From assembly GCA_002420015.1 (NCBI GenBank), contig DIHF01000054.1, positions 45,279 to 109,278 on the forward strand: a stretch of DNA of 64,000 nt, written 5' to 3'. The notes under the pieces are model-generated. The model ran no database searches, was not told where the DNA came from, and saw only the letters and a list, made by a program, of their open reading frames with translations. A program made the position numbers and the translations under genes. Positions within the stretch are counted from its first letter, which is position 1, and each line of letters starts with the position of its first letter. Shown one piece after another: positions 44,627-54,575 of the stretch. Origin of the DNA: Micavibrio sp. UBA5703 (GTDB taxonomy: Bacteria > Pseudomonadota > Alphaproteobacteria > Micavibrionales > Micavibrionaceae).

Positions 44627-47600
44627 TCAGGTCAAGTCCAAAGGCATAAATACCGGCCCGTCCGTCCATAGCAGGGCGCAGCGTATAGTGCGGCCGGGGT
44701 AGATGGCTTTGAGTGTATCGCTATAGGCCTGCATCTGCGAAATGTATGCGGTGTGTATGTCCTGTTGACGGTCAGGGGGCGGGCGGCTGGTTTTAAAGTC
44801 GACAATCAGGATTTCGCTGTCGGTAATGGAAAGCCTGTCGATCTGGCCGCTGACCAGTGTCCCGTCGGGTAAGTATCCGGTTACAGGAACCTCGGCCATT
44901 GACCCCGGCGAGAAAATAGGTTTGAAACTAATATTTTCCAAAATGGCCATGGTTTCGTTGACAAGTTCTTTCCTAATAGCATCGTCTAGCTCCGTCCCGT
45001 AACGGTTTACAAATTCATTTGCCGTATGTAAGCGGTTATCAACGGAAATTTCAGGTAATATTTGCAATAGTTTGTGAGTAATGTTTCCGCGCAAAAATCT
45101 GTAATTGTTTTCTGACATTGTGGGTGAGATAGCGGTAGGCTCAATATGAGAAGGACGCAATGTTAAAACGGAAGTTTTGTTTGACAAAATATCCGGCGCG
45201 TTCATTGTTGCCCAATTGGGAACTATGTTTTTTACCGGAGATAATTCCGTAAGTATATTTTTACTGTACAAATGACCATCGCCCATACTGGAAATACGCA
45301 TTACGCCATCTTCGCAAACTTCAACATTATCCATAGTTTCGAAAGCCGTTTTGGCATAGCTGTACCAACATCCATCATTCAGGGTCTGGCTCTTAGGCTT
45401 GTACCCACATATATAGAGTCGGTCGGCGGCCCTTGTCAGTGCGACATAAAAAAGCCGCCTGTACTCTTCATCCTCTTTTTCCTGCTGGGCATCGTAGGCG
45501 ATTTCAAACATCCCGCAATCGGCATCGGCGCGCGGCGACCACAAAGGTACAGGTAAGCCGGATTTATGTGGCCATATCAGCCGTCTGGCCGGTTGCCTCG
45601 CCCCGCCGCGTGCCGTACGTGTCGTATCGGGCAGGATAACAATCGGTGCCTCCAGACCTTTCGCGCCATGAACGGTCATGATTCGGACCTGCCCGCCGCC
45701 GTCGTCCATTTCGCGTTTTATTTCGGTATGGCCCTGGCTCTGCCAGTGCAAAAACCCCTGAAGCGAGGGTGTATGTTCAGATTCATAAAGAAGTACGGCA
45801 TTCAAAAATTCATCCAGCGGGTCTTTGATGTCCGGTCCCAGCCTTGCCTGCATGGCTCGCCAGCCGCTTTGCGAATCGGCGGGGCAGGGGCTATGAAGAA
45901 TATGGCTGAAAAATGTATAAGGCGTACTGTACGTTGCTAAATCGATTAACTCGGCGAGATAATTGGCAATAAGGTTATTTTCGCTGCGCTTAAGCGCCGC
46001 CCATAATGTACCTGTCCGGCCAATCGCCAGATTTAAAAGGCTATCTTCGCCCATATCTATCAGCGGCGATTTAAGAATCGTGGCTAAAGTCAGGTCGTCT
46101 GAGGGCAAAAGGGCAAAAGATGCCACCGCCAGCAAATCCTGTACGCTGATCTGGTCATTGAGGATCATTCGGTCGGCGCCGCTGACGGGGATGCCCTTGT
46201 TCTTAAGCGCGCGCATCAAGGGTTCGGTAAAGGGCATACGCTTGCGGACAAGAATCATAATATCGCCCGGTGTAACGGGGAGGCCTGTGGAGGGAAGAAC
46301 TTCTTTACTCTCCAGCCACCCATGAATGGAATCGGCGATATGCTGCGCCAGGCTGGCAGCGCCGCCTTTTGCCTCTATAATTCGGGTGGGCGGTTCCCAC
46401 GGATCGCGCTTTTCAGGCTTTTCACTTTCAAAAAGCGGCCATAACTCAACCAAACCCGGATCGCGGCTGCGGGCGGCGATGTGCTCGATGGGGCCGGAGC
46501 CAAGACCTTTTGCTGCTTCTGATTTTAAAAATACCTGGTCGACAAGATTAAGAACCGATTCGGTAGACCGGAAGGAAATGTTCAGGCCGATATCGGCAAA
46601 TGTTTTTCCGGCAGCCGAAACCCGGCCTGCCATGGCCGTACGCATACGCGAAAATTCTTCGGGTGCGGCGCGCTGGAAGCTGAAAATCGACTGTTTTTCA
46701 TCGCCCACGGCAAAGACCGTACGTTCAATATCTTCTCTTGCGCCGCTGCCGCTGAAAAACTCCGCGCATAAGGTTTCAATGATATCCCATTGCTCGGGGT
46801 TGGTGTCCTGCGCTTCATCGATCAGGATGTGGTCGATCCCCTGATCGAGCTTATACATCACCCAGTCGACAATATTTTCGCTCTTGATATCGGTCGTACG
46901 TCCCTGCAAAAGATCAAGCGTACAAAGGATAAGGTCGGTATAGTCCAGTCTTCCGGCGTTTTTCTTAAGATTTTGAAATTCGCCGATAATTTCATAGCCA
47001 AGGTGCAGCAGGCTGGCCGTTCCCCGGGCGCAAAGGCTTTTGCGTATGTCCTCGTGTACGTCGATGAGCCTTTGCGATTCGGCGCGCAGTATGGCCTCTG
47101 ATTCGGGAAAGGTCTTGGTCGTGGCCTTGCTGGGAAAGTTCCTTGCTCTGGGTTTTCCTGTGGAGTTGGGAATGAATATTTCTGCATAATCGTCGAACCG
47201 ATCCGTACGTGCTTCAGGCGCGGCATCGAGCCACAACTGAATTTTGTATGCGAATCTGCTTTCTTCCTCCGATTTTGAGGCCGCCATAACAGCGCAGGTT
47301 CTACGCAAATCGCTTTCGGCAATGGAATCGCTGCGGCAGGCTTCGCGCTTTATATCCTCGGGCGTACGTCCGGGCAGTATGCCCAGCGCCGCGCACAGCG
47401 CCGTATAAAGCCCGTCCGGTCCCCATTCCCGCATCAGATCGAACAGGAGTTTGCGTTCCTGCGCCATGGCACCAAGAAGGGTGAGGAAACTTTCCTCGTC
47501 GATCTGGGCGGCCACAACCTCAAGCGCCTGCCGCAGCGGCGAGCCGGCGGGGGCGGCTTTTGCCATCGCAATATGCCGGGCGCGGGAGAGCAAGACGTCC

Positions 47601-48115
47601 TGCTCGGATCCTTCCAGCAGGGTAAAATGCGGCGGAACCTGCGCCTCCAGTGAAAAACGGCCCAGAACCGACTGGCAAAACGAGTGGATGGTCATGATTT
47701 TAAGGCCGCCCGGCGTATCCACGACCTGCGTAAAGAGCCTGCGTGCTGCGGTAAGGGTCGTTTCGTCTGCTGGCCAGCCCAGAAGCTTTGTCAGGTCGGC
47801 CCGCAATTCATCCAACGTCATAACCGCCCAGCGGCTTAAGGCCGCGCCGACCCGCAGTGCCATTTCGCTGGCTCCCGCCCGTGTGTAGGTCAGGCAAAGA
47901 ATTTTGTGCGGCGGCGTTCCGGGCGTACCGTTTTGCTGCGGCAGCATCAGGCGCAGCACGCGCTGCGTCAGAACCGTTGTCTTTCCCGTTCCCGCCGAGG
48001 CGCTGACCCATACCGAATTGGCCGGATCTGAGGCCGTTTTTTGAAGAGCGCCCGCATTTATGCTGCGTTCGTCAAGGTTGCCTTCCTGTGGTTTTCTTAC
48101 AGACTCCCGTGCCAT
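44627..48115 (-). CDS. addA: Double-strand break repair helicase-nuclease AddA
   Basis: AddA is the helicase-nuclease subunit of AddAB, which resects double-strand ends for RecA. The 1162-residue protein has Walker A SASAGTGKT, motif II LIDEAQDTNPEQWD, further UvrD motifs (VMTVHGAKGLEAP-like as IMTVHGAKGLEAP, FYVALTRAADRLY) and a C-terminal RecB-type nuclease motif SEILIVDFKTSRPP. The ATG at 48115 shares one base with the addB stop; an open frame extends 13 codons further upstream inside addB. Length is normal. Confidence 0.96.
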   Translation of the reverse strand: MARESVRKPQEGNLDERSINAGALQKTASDPANSVWVSASAGTGKTTVLTQRVLRLMLPQQNGTPGTPPHKILCLTYTRAGASEMALRVGAALSRWAVMTLDELRADLTKLLGWPADETTLTAARRLFTQVVDTPGGLKIMTIHSFCQSVLGRFSLEAQVPPHFTLLEGSEQDVLLSRARHIAMAKAAPAGSPLRQALEVVAAQIDEESFLTLLGAMAQERKLLFDLMREWGPDGLYTALCAALGILPGRTPEDIKREACRSDSIAESDLRRTCAVMAASKSEEESRFAYKIQLWLDAAPEARTDRFDDYAEIFIPNSTGKPRARNFPSKATTKTFPESEAILRAESQRLIDVHEDIRKSLCARGTASLLHLGYEIIGEFQNLKKNAGRLDYTDLILCTLDLLQGRTTDIKSENIVDWVMYKLDQGIDHILIDEAQDTNPEQWDIIETLCAEFFSGSGAREDIERTVFAVGDEKQSIFSFQRAAPEEFSRMRTAMAGRVSAAGKTFADIGLNISFRSTESVLNLVDQVFLKSEAAKGLGSGPIEHIAARSRDPGLVELWPLFESEKPEKRDPWEPPTRIIEAKGGAASLAQHIADSIHGWLESKEVLPSTGLPVTPGDIMILVRKRMPFTEPLMRALKNKGIPVSGADRMILNDQISVQDLLAVASFALLPSDDLTLATILKSPLIDMGEDSLLNLAIGRTGTLWAALKRSENNLIANYLAELIDLATYSTPYTFFSHILHSPCPADSQSGWRAMQARLGPDIKDPLDEFLNAVLLYESEHTPSLQGFLHWQSQGHTEIKREMDDGGGQVRIMTVHGAKGLEAPIVILPDTTRTARGGARQPARRLIWPHKSGLPVPLWSPRADADCGMFEIAYDAQQEKEDEEYRRLFYVALTRAADRLYICGYKPKSQTLNDGCWYSYAKTAFETMDNVEVCEDGVMRISSMGDGHLYSKNILTELSPVKNIVPNWATMNAPDILSNKTSVLTLRPSHIEPTAISPTMSENNYRFLRGNITHKLLQILPEISVDNRLHTANEFVNRYGTELDDAIRKELVNETMAILENISFKPIFSPGSMAEVPVTGYLPDGTLVSGQIDRLSITDSEILIVDFKTSRPPPDRQQDIHTAYISQMQAYSDTLKAIYPGRTIRCALLWTDGPVFMPLDLT

Positions 48116-51075
48116 TACGCAGCCTCCTCTGAATCGTCCCCCAGCACCGTCCATTCTTTTACGCGGGCCAGATGGGAGTAATCGCTGTAGCGCGGGATGT
48201 TGTCGGCGGCGGGAAGGGAATAATAGGGGGTGTCGGGGTTATTAAAGGCGGCAACAAGCCCCTGCAGACCCTCCAGCGCCCTTATCGCAGCATCCTCAAC
48301 GCCGCTGTCGGCGGTAATGTCGTCCCCCGGCGGCGAACCGCCGCCTAGTTTCCAGTAGGATAAAACGCCGGGATCGGCGCTGCCGATGCCTTCAAAGCCT
48401 CCTTGCATTAATATCGCGGCCTCCAGCGGCAATTGCGGGTGCTGGCCTGAAATAATCTTTGTTTTGGTGTACGTGCCGCCGGATTTGTAGTCGATAATGG
48501 CCGCACCCCCGTCTTTCAGGATGTCGATACGGTCGGCGCGGGCGGTTAGGGTAAAGGGGCTGCCGTCCACCTCGAATTGCAGTTTGCCGGGCAACTCGGA
48601 GCGGATTCTGACGACATTCTGCCGCCAGACATTTTCATGCTGCACAAGCCAGTCCGCCACGCCAGAAAAGCGCGGCCACCAGTAGTCCCAGAAGGTCGGG
48701 TCGCCATTGAATTTATCAGCTTCCTCGCGGGCTATGGCGATCAGGCGTTCCCCCGCATCAGGGGGAAGGTTCGCAGGAAAGGCAATGACAAATTGCTGCA
48801 ATATTTTGTGCAGAAGATCGCCAAAGTGACGGGCTTCCGGCTCGGTTTCCAAAGGGTCGAGCTTTTTAAGGCGCAGGATATGGCGCGCATAAATGGAATA
48901 GGGGTCCTGAAGCCAGGTCTCAATTCGCGTCACGGAAAGCTGCGAAGGGCGGTGCTGCGGTTCCGGGCGCGGTTCCGGGCGCTTGCAGGGCGTTACGGCT
49001 TGAGGTTTATCAAGCGCTCTGGCCCAGTCCAGATAGCGTTTGTCCTCGATTTCCTGTGGCGCGATCCCGGCGGCCTGCAACACGGTATCCAGCCGCCGCA
49101 GCCAGCGCGAAGGTACAGCCGGGGCGCCGTCGGTCTGGCGCGGTCTTGTCAAAACGACATTAGGCGCACAAAAGGCCTGTACAAAATCATGTGCGGCAAG
49201 CCCGATGGCGCGCTCGGGCGCGGGCAGGCCAAAATCTTTACGCATGGACCGGGACATCCACGGGTCGTGGGCAGGCTCGGCCGGCCAGACTCCTTCGTTC
49301 AGGCCGGCAAGGATCATCGTATCGGCATCTATAAGCCGGGCCTCGAGCTGGCCCAGTACGGCCAGCGAAGGATGCGTACCCCAGGCGGGACGTACGGTTA
49401 CGGCACCCATGAGCCGGGTCAGGATTTTTTCGTAATCCTCGGCTGTCACCATGGGCAATAAATGGGCCTGGCTTTGAAGATCGGCCAAAAATGCGGCCGC
49501 TTTCGTGCCGTCGTCACCGGCCCAAAGACGGTCCATGCCTCTTTCCTGATATGTGCTGGCCAATGCCTCGGCCATCTCAATATGGGCGGCAAGAAGGTCG
49601 GAAAATTTATGAAGTCCCCCGGCCTGGGTCAGGGAGGTGAACCGGTGCGTCGACGCATCAAGCTGGTTCAGAAGCGTGTCTAAAGAACTCTCGCCAACTT
49701 CTTGTAATCGTTTTTTTATTCCATACAGGCCCTTTTCGGGGGGCAGACCACGAAGGCTCAAAATCTCCAGTTTATCCACAATTTTACGAAGCGTATCGTA
49801 ATCATGATTTACGCAGCAAAAATCATGCCTGAGGAGGCTTACGAAAGCCACCGGGGCAAACTGCCGGATGCATGCGTCAGCAGCGAGGCGCAGAAACGTT
49901 CCGACCCGCGTTTGCGTCAGGGGCTGGCCAGCCGAGTTATCGAGGGCAATCCCCCAGCGGCGGCAGATGGCGATGACCTGCCCAGCCAGTTTTATGTCCG
50001 GTGTGACAAGCGCAGCCGTACGCTTTTGGGTCTCCAGCGTTTCCCGTAACAGCAAGGCAACGACCATGGCTTCCTCTGTCCGGTTGGCGCATTCGATTCT
50101 GCTCAAGCTTTGTAGTGAATTTTTTATATTATCCGCCTTGGGCGGGGTCCTGAGCTTTTGCCACTCATCCGCCGTACTTGCAGGACGCATAACCTCGGAG
50201 GCCAGAAACTGGCGGTGTACGGAACTCTCCGGCGCATCGCATCCCGGCCACAGGGCGACATTGCTGCGCTCAAGTTTCATAAATTCCAGAAGATGTTTCA
50301 GGCCGTATTGCGGGTGGGATTCATCGAGCGCCGCCCAGCTTTCCTCGTCCATAACGGTATCCAATCCGGGCAGGATAACGCGGCCATCCGGCAACCCGGC
50401 AATGACCGAAAGCAGTTCCGCCGTGGCCGGAACGGTGCCGGTCGAACCCGCAGCAATTACACGCTCGGACGGCGGGTTTTTTTGCCAATGCCCGGCCAGT
50501 GCCCGGATCAGGCGGTTGCGGCGGTCTGTTTGGTCGATGGCACCTTCTTTTGCCAGTATTTCCGGCCATTTTTTGCTGAGGATTTTCAGGAAGTCGAGGG
50601 TGATTTGCCAGTGATTCGATAAATCCTCCGGCACGACTTTTTTAAGGTCGTTTATGCTGCACTCTTCGATGATGATGCGGTCGAGAAGTTCGCCCAAGGC
50701 TTGGGCAAGGCGAAGGGCCTGCTCCGGCCCCTGCGTGAAATTTTCATCGTTCATGATTTCCCTGGAGAGCAGCAATTGCCGCCGCAGCGGCGAAATACCG
50801 GGCGGCAGATCAAAAACCTTGCCGCTGCCCAAAAGATGGATGGCGAGTTCCTGCTCGTCCGGATCGCCGATGGCGTTCATGCCGGGCAGCAGCATGGGCT
50901 TGCCGCCACCAAGCTCTAAAAATGCTGCACGTAGCGCATGGCAGGCCCGGCGCGTCGGCAACAATATCCGGTAACGGCGCAGGTTTTCGGGCGTGCCGCC
51001 ACTCTCTGCCAGCAACTGCCTTGCCAGCGATTTAACGAAGGGCGTGCCGGCGGGAATTGTGTATACGTTCTTCAT
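48115..51075 (-). CDS. addB: Double-strand break repair protein AddB
   Basis: AddB is the partner subunit that binds Chi-like sites and carries a second nuclease. The 986-residue protein begins with the alphaproteobacterial segment RYRILLPTRRACHALR, has degenerate helicase motifs in the middle (MILAGLNEGVWP, MSRSMRKDFGLP) and ends with the nuclease motif GGAAIIDYKSGG. It overlaps murU by ATGA and addA by one base, so the genes are tightly coupled. Confidence 0.95.
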   Translation of the reverse strand: MKNVYTIPAGTPFVKSLARQLLAESGGTPENLRRYRILLPTRRACHALRAAFLELGGGKPMLLPGMNAIGDPDEQELAIHLLGSGKVFDLPPGISPLRRQLLLSREIMNDENFTQGPEQALRLAQALGELLDRIIIEECSINDLKKVVPEDLSNHWQITLDFLKILSKKWPEILAKEGAIDQTDRRNRLIRALAGHWQKNPPSERVIAAGSTGTVPATAELLSVIAGLPDGRVILPGLDTVMDEESWAALDESHPQYGLKHLLEFMKLERSNVALWPGCDAPESSVHRQFLASEVMRPASTADEWQKLRTPPKADNIKNSLQSLSRIECANRTEEAMVVALLLRETLETQKRTAALVTPDIKLAGQVIAICRRWGIALDNSAGQPLTQTRVGTFLRLAADACIRQFAPVAFVSLLRHDFCCVNHDYDTLRKIVDKLEILSLRGLPPEKGLYGIKKRLQEVGESSLDTLLNQLDASTHRFTSLTQAGGLHKFSDLLAAHIEMAEALASTYQERGMDRLWAGDDGTKAAAFLADLQSQAHLLPMVTAEDYEKILTRLMGAVTVRPAWGTHPSLAVLGQLEARLIDADTMILAGLNEGVWPAEPAHDPWMSRSMRKDFGLPAPERAIGLAAHDFVQAFCAPNVVLTRPRQTDGAPAVPSRWLRRLDTVLQAAGIAPQEIEDKRYLDWARALDKPQAVTPCKRPEPRPEPQHRPSQLSVTRIETWLQDPYSIYARHILRLKKLDPLETEPEARHFGDLLHKILQQFVIAFPANLPPDAGERLIAIAREEADKFNGDPTFWDYWWPRFSGVADWLVQHENVWRQNVVRIRSELPGKLQFEVDGSPFTLTARADRIDILKDGGAAIIDYKSGGTYTKTKIISGQHPQLPLEAAILMQGGFEGIGSADPGVLSYWKLGGGSPPGDDITADSGVEDAAIRALEGLQGLVAAFNNPDTPYYSLPAADNIPRYSDYSHLARVKEWTVLGDDSEEAA

Positions 51076-51785
51076 GGCTCGTTTTTCTCAAACGCGGTAT
51101 TGACCGCCGCCAGATCCTGCGGGGTTGAGATGTGGTGCCAGTCCCCTTCATGGACCAGCGCGTACAGTCGTCCCTGTGCCTGCGCCCGGTCCATAAGGTC
51201 GAGGTATGAAAATGCGCCATCCCCCGTATTTTCGAAAATACGGGGGCTGTTGATGCGGATGCTGGTAAACATGTACGCGCCCGTCTGACTCAGTGAACGT
51301 ACGGCACGTCCTTCAGGCTTCAGGTCGTAATCGCCAACCCCTTTGGTCAATAACATTTTATCGACAGGCTGCAAAAGCAGGAGGATATCCATCTTTTCCG
51401 AATCCCAAGCCGCCGCCAATCGCTGTAAAGCCGATTCGCCCGGTCCGTCCGTCCATAGCGAATCGCCGCTGATGACGAAGAACGGGTCATCTCCGAAGGA
51501 AGCCAAAGCCTTTTTGATGCCGCCGCCAGTGTCCAGCAGTTTGCTTTCTTCGGAAAAGCATATGTGTACGTCCTGCCGCGTATTCAGGTGATTTTTCAAA
51601 ACATCGCCGAGATGGTGGAGGTTAACAGTAATATCGGTTACGCCCTCGCGTACAAGAGAATCAAGCGTACGGTCGATCAGGCTGCGCCCGGCCACGGGCA
51701 CCATTGGTTTCGGGCACGTGTCGGTAAGAGGACGCATACGCGTTCCCTTTCCGGCAGCCAAAATAAAAGCCTTACGCGGAATCAT
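51072..51785 (-). CDS. murU: Sugar-1-phosphate nucleotidyltransferase (MurU-like)
   Basis: The 237-residue protein is a nucleotidyltransferase with the signature FILAAGKGTRMRPLTD and catalytic Asp in VISGDSLW. MurU activates MurNAc-1-phosphate to UDP-MurNAc in cell-wall recycling; this neighbourhood, between tsaE and addB, is where alphaproteobacterial murU normally sits. Its usual partner, the kinase AmgK, is not present: the start overlaps tsaE by 14 bases. The start at 51785 is chosen for MIPRKAFILAAG; the open frame extends further. Confidence 0.88.
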   Translation of the reverse strand: MIPRKAFILAAGKGTRMRPLTDTCPKPMVPVAGRSLIDRTLDSLVREGVTDITVNLHHLGDVLKNHLNTRQDVHICFSEESKLLDTGGGIKKALASFGDDPFFVISGDSLWTDGPGESALQRLAAAWDSEKMDILLLLQPVDKMLLTKGVGDYDLKPEGRAVRSLSQTGAYMFTSIRINSPRIFENTGDGAFSYLDLMDRAQAQGRLYALVHEGDWHHISTPQDLAAVNTAFEKNEP

Positions 51786-52209
51786 GGTGTGTGATCTCGA
51801 TAGTACGTTTTGCGCTGTCATTGTCATGCGCTCTGATATGAATGTCCATATATCTTGGGGGTTTGAGGTTACCAAGCCGTTCCGGCCATTCGACAAGAAC
51901 GATTCCGCCTTCGCTCAAGGCTTCTTCCCAGCCGAGTTCGTATATTTCTTCGGGGTCTTCCAGACGGTAAAGGTCGAAATGCCACAATTGCCGTCCAGCC
52001 GCGTCGTAGGTCTGGACAAGGGTGAAAGTGGGGCTTGGCACCTCGAGTTGTGGCTGGCCGGAAAGGGCGCGGATAAAGTTGCGGGCGAATACGGTCTTTC
52101 CGGCACCCAACGCACCGCGCAGAAATACAATATCGCCGGGCGCTGTTTTTGCGGCCAGATCGGCGGCGATTTTACCCGTTTCCCCTTCTGTGTTTGCGGT
52201 GTGGATCAT
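51772..52209 (-). CDS. tsaE: tRNA threonylcarbamoyladenosine synthesis ATPase TsaE
   Basis: TsaE is the ATPase that supports TsaB-TsaD in making t6A37 of tRNAs. The 145-residue protein has Walker A RGALGAGKTVFAR, the switch region SPTFTLVQTYD and the motif HFDLYRLEDPEE. The start at 52209 (MIHTANTEGE) is preferred over a frame extension of 20 residues with a Cys-rich, atypical sequence. It heads the tsaE-murU-addB-addA-trxA unit. Confidence 0.95.
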   Translation of the reverse strand: MIHTANTEGETGKIAADLAAKTAPGDIVFLRGALGAGKTVFARNFIRALSGQPQLEVPSPTFTLVQTYDAAGRQLWHFDLYRLEDPEEIYELGWEEALSEGGIVLVEWPERLGNLKPPRYMDIHIRAHDNDSAKRTIEITHHDSA

Positions 52210-52315
52210 ATCTATGGTATAGCATGACAAAACGCTGAAATTACAATAGTTTATACACGCAGTACACATACTTTATCCGTAGCGAAGAAGGGCCAGAATC
52301 TGGTAAAATGAAGGT

Positions 52316-52771
52316 ATGAGGGGATTTCTCGTTATCGCAGTAATGGCCGCGGTTTTGCCATTTCCCGCATCAGCCCAGGAAGCTGCGCCTCAGGCCGCGC
52401 CGGACATCGTACCCGATATTGTTCAGGAACCCATCTGTTTTGCTGTACGCAATGAGGCACCTTATAAAATATACGGCAGCTTTATTACCGACCTGTACGT
52501 CAAAGATGATGGCTCGAAAGCCCGGCACCGTTCGAATTTCCGGCTGGGCGAGCCGGGCAGCAAGGACGAAAAAACAGGCTATCCGGCCGACCGTGCGGAA
52601 TTCTGCTCCTACGGGCCGTTTTTTCCGGGCCGTAAACTGGAAATGACCTTGCGCACGCTGGTGCCGATTTTTTCCTGCCAGACACGCATCGATCGCGGCG
52701 AAATCGTCATTCAGGGCAAGAAAAAACCCGAAGGCGGCACAGAAACCTGGGCGACCTGCCACGAGGAATAA
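52316..52771 (+). CDS. Periplasmic protein of unknown function
   Basis: The 151-residue product has a Sec signal peptide (about residues 1-20, ending ASA). A short Ala/Pro segment follows, then a compact domain with four Cys residues (CFAVRN, FCSYGP, FSCQTR, ATCHEE) that could form two disulfides. No family was recognised. It is divergent from tsaE and convergent with the DUF1223 gene. Confidence 0.75.
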   Translation: MRGFLVIAVMAAVLPFPASAQEAAPQAAPDIVPDIVQEPICFAVRNEAPYKIYGSFITDLYVKDDGSKARHRSNFRLGEPGSKDEKTGYPADRAEFCSYGPFFPGRKLEMTLRTLVPIFSCQTRIDRGEIVIQGKKKPEGGTETWATCHEE

Positions 52772-52800
52772 AAGCTGCCGGAAAGCTGCGGGTTTGGACG

Positions 52801-53469
52801 TTAGAGCTTGATCTTCCCTGCGCCGAGAATGGCTCCGGTTTTTGCCGATTGCACGAGAATAACCAGCCCGTCGACATCGTTATCATGGGGCATGGTAATA
52901 CCCTTCATCTTGGCGCCGCCGTTCCAGCTTTCCGTAGGGGGAGCGTAAGTAACGGAATTTATCATGTTGTTTTTATAGCCGAACGTCACAAGGGTATAAG
53001 TTGACGGCGGCATTTGCGGCAACTGCGCCATCAGGGTTTTATCGTCCTGTTTTGAAATGGGAATAAGTGCCACGGGCGATGCCCTGGAGAGCGCCTTGCG
53101 CGCTTTGTCGCGGTAGGAGCCGACAAATTCATCGCGCCCGTTGACGACCATTTGCGGCGTGTAAATTTTTCCGTTATTGCCTAGCGCGGCAACATATTTC
53201 TGTTGGCGTCTTGTGCAGGCGGGTGTGGAAAGCGGATCGCTGCGGCCCGGACGGTTCCAGTATGTGACGTGGCAGCTTAGTGCAATGAGATTTTTATTTT
53301 GCTGCAGAAGCTCGCTCATATATCTTTCTGCTGCCGGACAGGACGGGCAGTTTTTCGATGTAAACAGTTCGACGACAACAGGGCTTTGCGAGGCATTCTG
53401 TGCGGCGGCAGCGGGTGCATACCAATAAACCAAAAGGGCTGCTAAAAAAGGCAGGATTCTGTATAACAT
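52801..53469 (-). CDS. DUF1223 family thioredoxin-like secreted protein
   Basis: The 222-residue protein has a signal peptide and then VVELFTSKNCPSCPAAERYM, the CxxC-bearing start of DUF1223, with ALSCHVTYWNRPGRSDPLS and YTPQMVVNGRDEFVGS, both family hallmarks. The fold is thioredoxin-like; the physiological redox partner is not known. The start at ATG 53469 gives a better signal peptide than the frame start eight codons earlier. Confidence 0.88.
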   Translation of the reverse strand: MLYRILPFLAALLVYWYAPAAAAQNASQSPVVVELFTSKNCPSCPAAERYMSELLQQNKNLIALSCHVTYWNRPGRSDPLSTPACTRRQQKYVAALGNNGKIYTPQMVVNGRDEFVGSYRDKARKALSRASPVALIPISKQDDKTLMAQLPQMPPSTYTLVTFGYKNNMINSVTYAPPTESWNGGAKMKGITMPHDNDVDGLVILVQSAKTGAILGAGKIKL

Positions 53470-53552
53470 CTGCGAATAATCCGGGTTTTCCATTCGGGGG
53501 TTTCAATCTATATTAGGCATAGTAGAGCAAGAAAATTAACGCGGGTGGAAAT

Positions 53553-54506
53553 ATGAACCAAAATAACAAGATAGCAACAGTTTTCGGCGGTACTGGTTTT
53601 GTCGGGCGGCAGGTGGTGCGCGAGCTGGCGCGGGCCGGATATACGGTGAAGGTTGCTACGCGTGTGCCGGAGCGCGCATATTTTTTAAAGCCCCATGGCA
53701 CTATCGGTCAGGTCGTGCCGCTGGCCTGCAATTACCGTGACGAAAACAGCGTGCGCCGGGCCGTGGCGGGGGCGTCCTGCGTTGTGAACCTCATCGGTAT
53801 TTTGTTTGAAAAGCGCGGTTCGAAATTCCGTTTTGCGCATACCGAGTTGCCGGAAATAATTGCCAAAGCATGCAGGCAAGAGGGCATAGAACGCTTCGTC
53901 CATATTTCCGCGCTCGGGATTGAGAAGTCGAAATCCAAATACGCGCAAAGCAAGATGGCCGGGGAACAGGCGGTTTTAAAGGCTTTCCCGGCGGCGGTGA
54001 TTTTACGGCCCAGCGTTATTTTTGGGCCGGACGATAATTTTTTCAATATGTTTGCCGAAATGTCGCGGTTTCTGCCTGTGCTGCCTTTGATCGGCGGCGG
54101 GCGCACAAAGTTTCAGCCTTGCTATGTCGGCGATGTCGCCGATGCGGTGATGGCGGCGTTGCGGTTGCCGGTGGAGGGAAACATCTTCGAGCTTGGCGGA
54201 CCGGAAGTTCTCAGTTTCAGGGAAATATTCCAAAGGCTGTTCGAGCAGACGGGCCGCAAGCGCAGGCTGATTGCCCTGCCGTGGGGCGTGGCAAAAATCG
54301 ATGCGGCTTTTCTTGGGCTTTTGCCCAAGCCGCCATTAACCGTGGATCAGGTGGAGTCTCTGAAAACTGATTCCATTGTTGCTGCTAACGCGAAGGGATT
54401 TGCGGATCTGGGCGTAAAACCTGTGTCGATGGATACGATTTTGCCGCGCTATCTGACCCGTTACCGCGCCGGGGGTGTTTTTGCCGGGGAAAGCAAGCGG
54501 GCTTAG
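53553..54506 (+). CDS. NDUFA9-like NAD(P)-binding epimerase-family protein
   Basis: This 317-residue atypical short-chain dehydrogenase resembles the complex I accessory subunit NDUFA9 family found in alphaproteobacteria. It has the Rossmann motif VFGGTGFVGRQVV, RFVHISALGIE, YAQSKMAGEQAV and RPSVIFGPDDNFFNMF. It probably binds NADPH and may act in respiratory complex assembly or quinone-related metabolism. A ribosome site (GGTGGAA) precedes the ATG. Transcribed toward surA. Confidence 0.9.
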   Translation: MNQNNKIATVFGGTGFVGRQVVRELARAGYTVKVATRVPERAYFLKPHGTIGQVVPLACNYRDENSVRRAVAGASCVVNLIGILFEKRGSKFRFAHTELPEIIAKACRQEGIERFVHISALGIEKSKSKYAQSKMAGEQAVLKAFPAAVILRPSVIFGPDDNFFNMFAEMSRFLPVLPLIGGGRTKFQPCYVGDVADAVMAALRLPVEGNIFELGGPEVLSFREIFQRLFEQTGRKRRLIALPWGVAKIDAAFLGLLPKPPLTVDQVESLKTDSIVAANAKGFADLGVKPVSMDTILPRYLTRYRAGGVFAGESKRA

Positions 54507-54575
54507 GTTTATCCATGTTGCTCCGGTCGCGCCGGGCGTATATAAACGAGATATCGTTAGGGAAATGAGATCACC

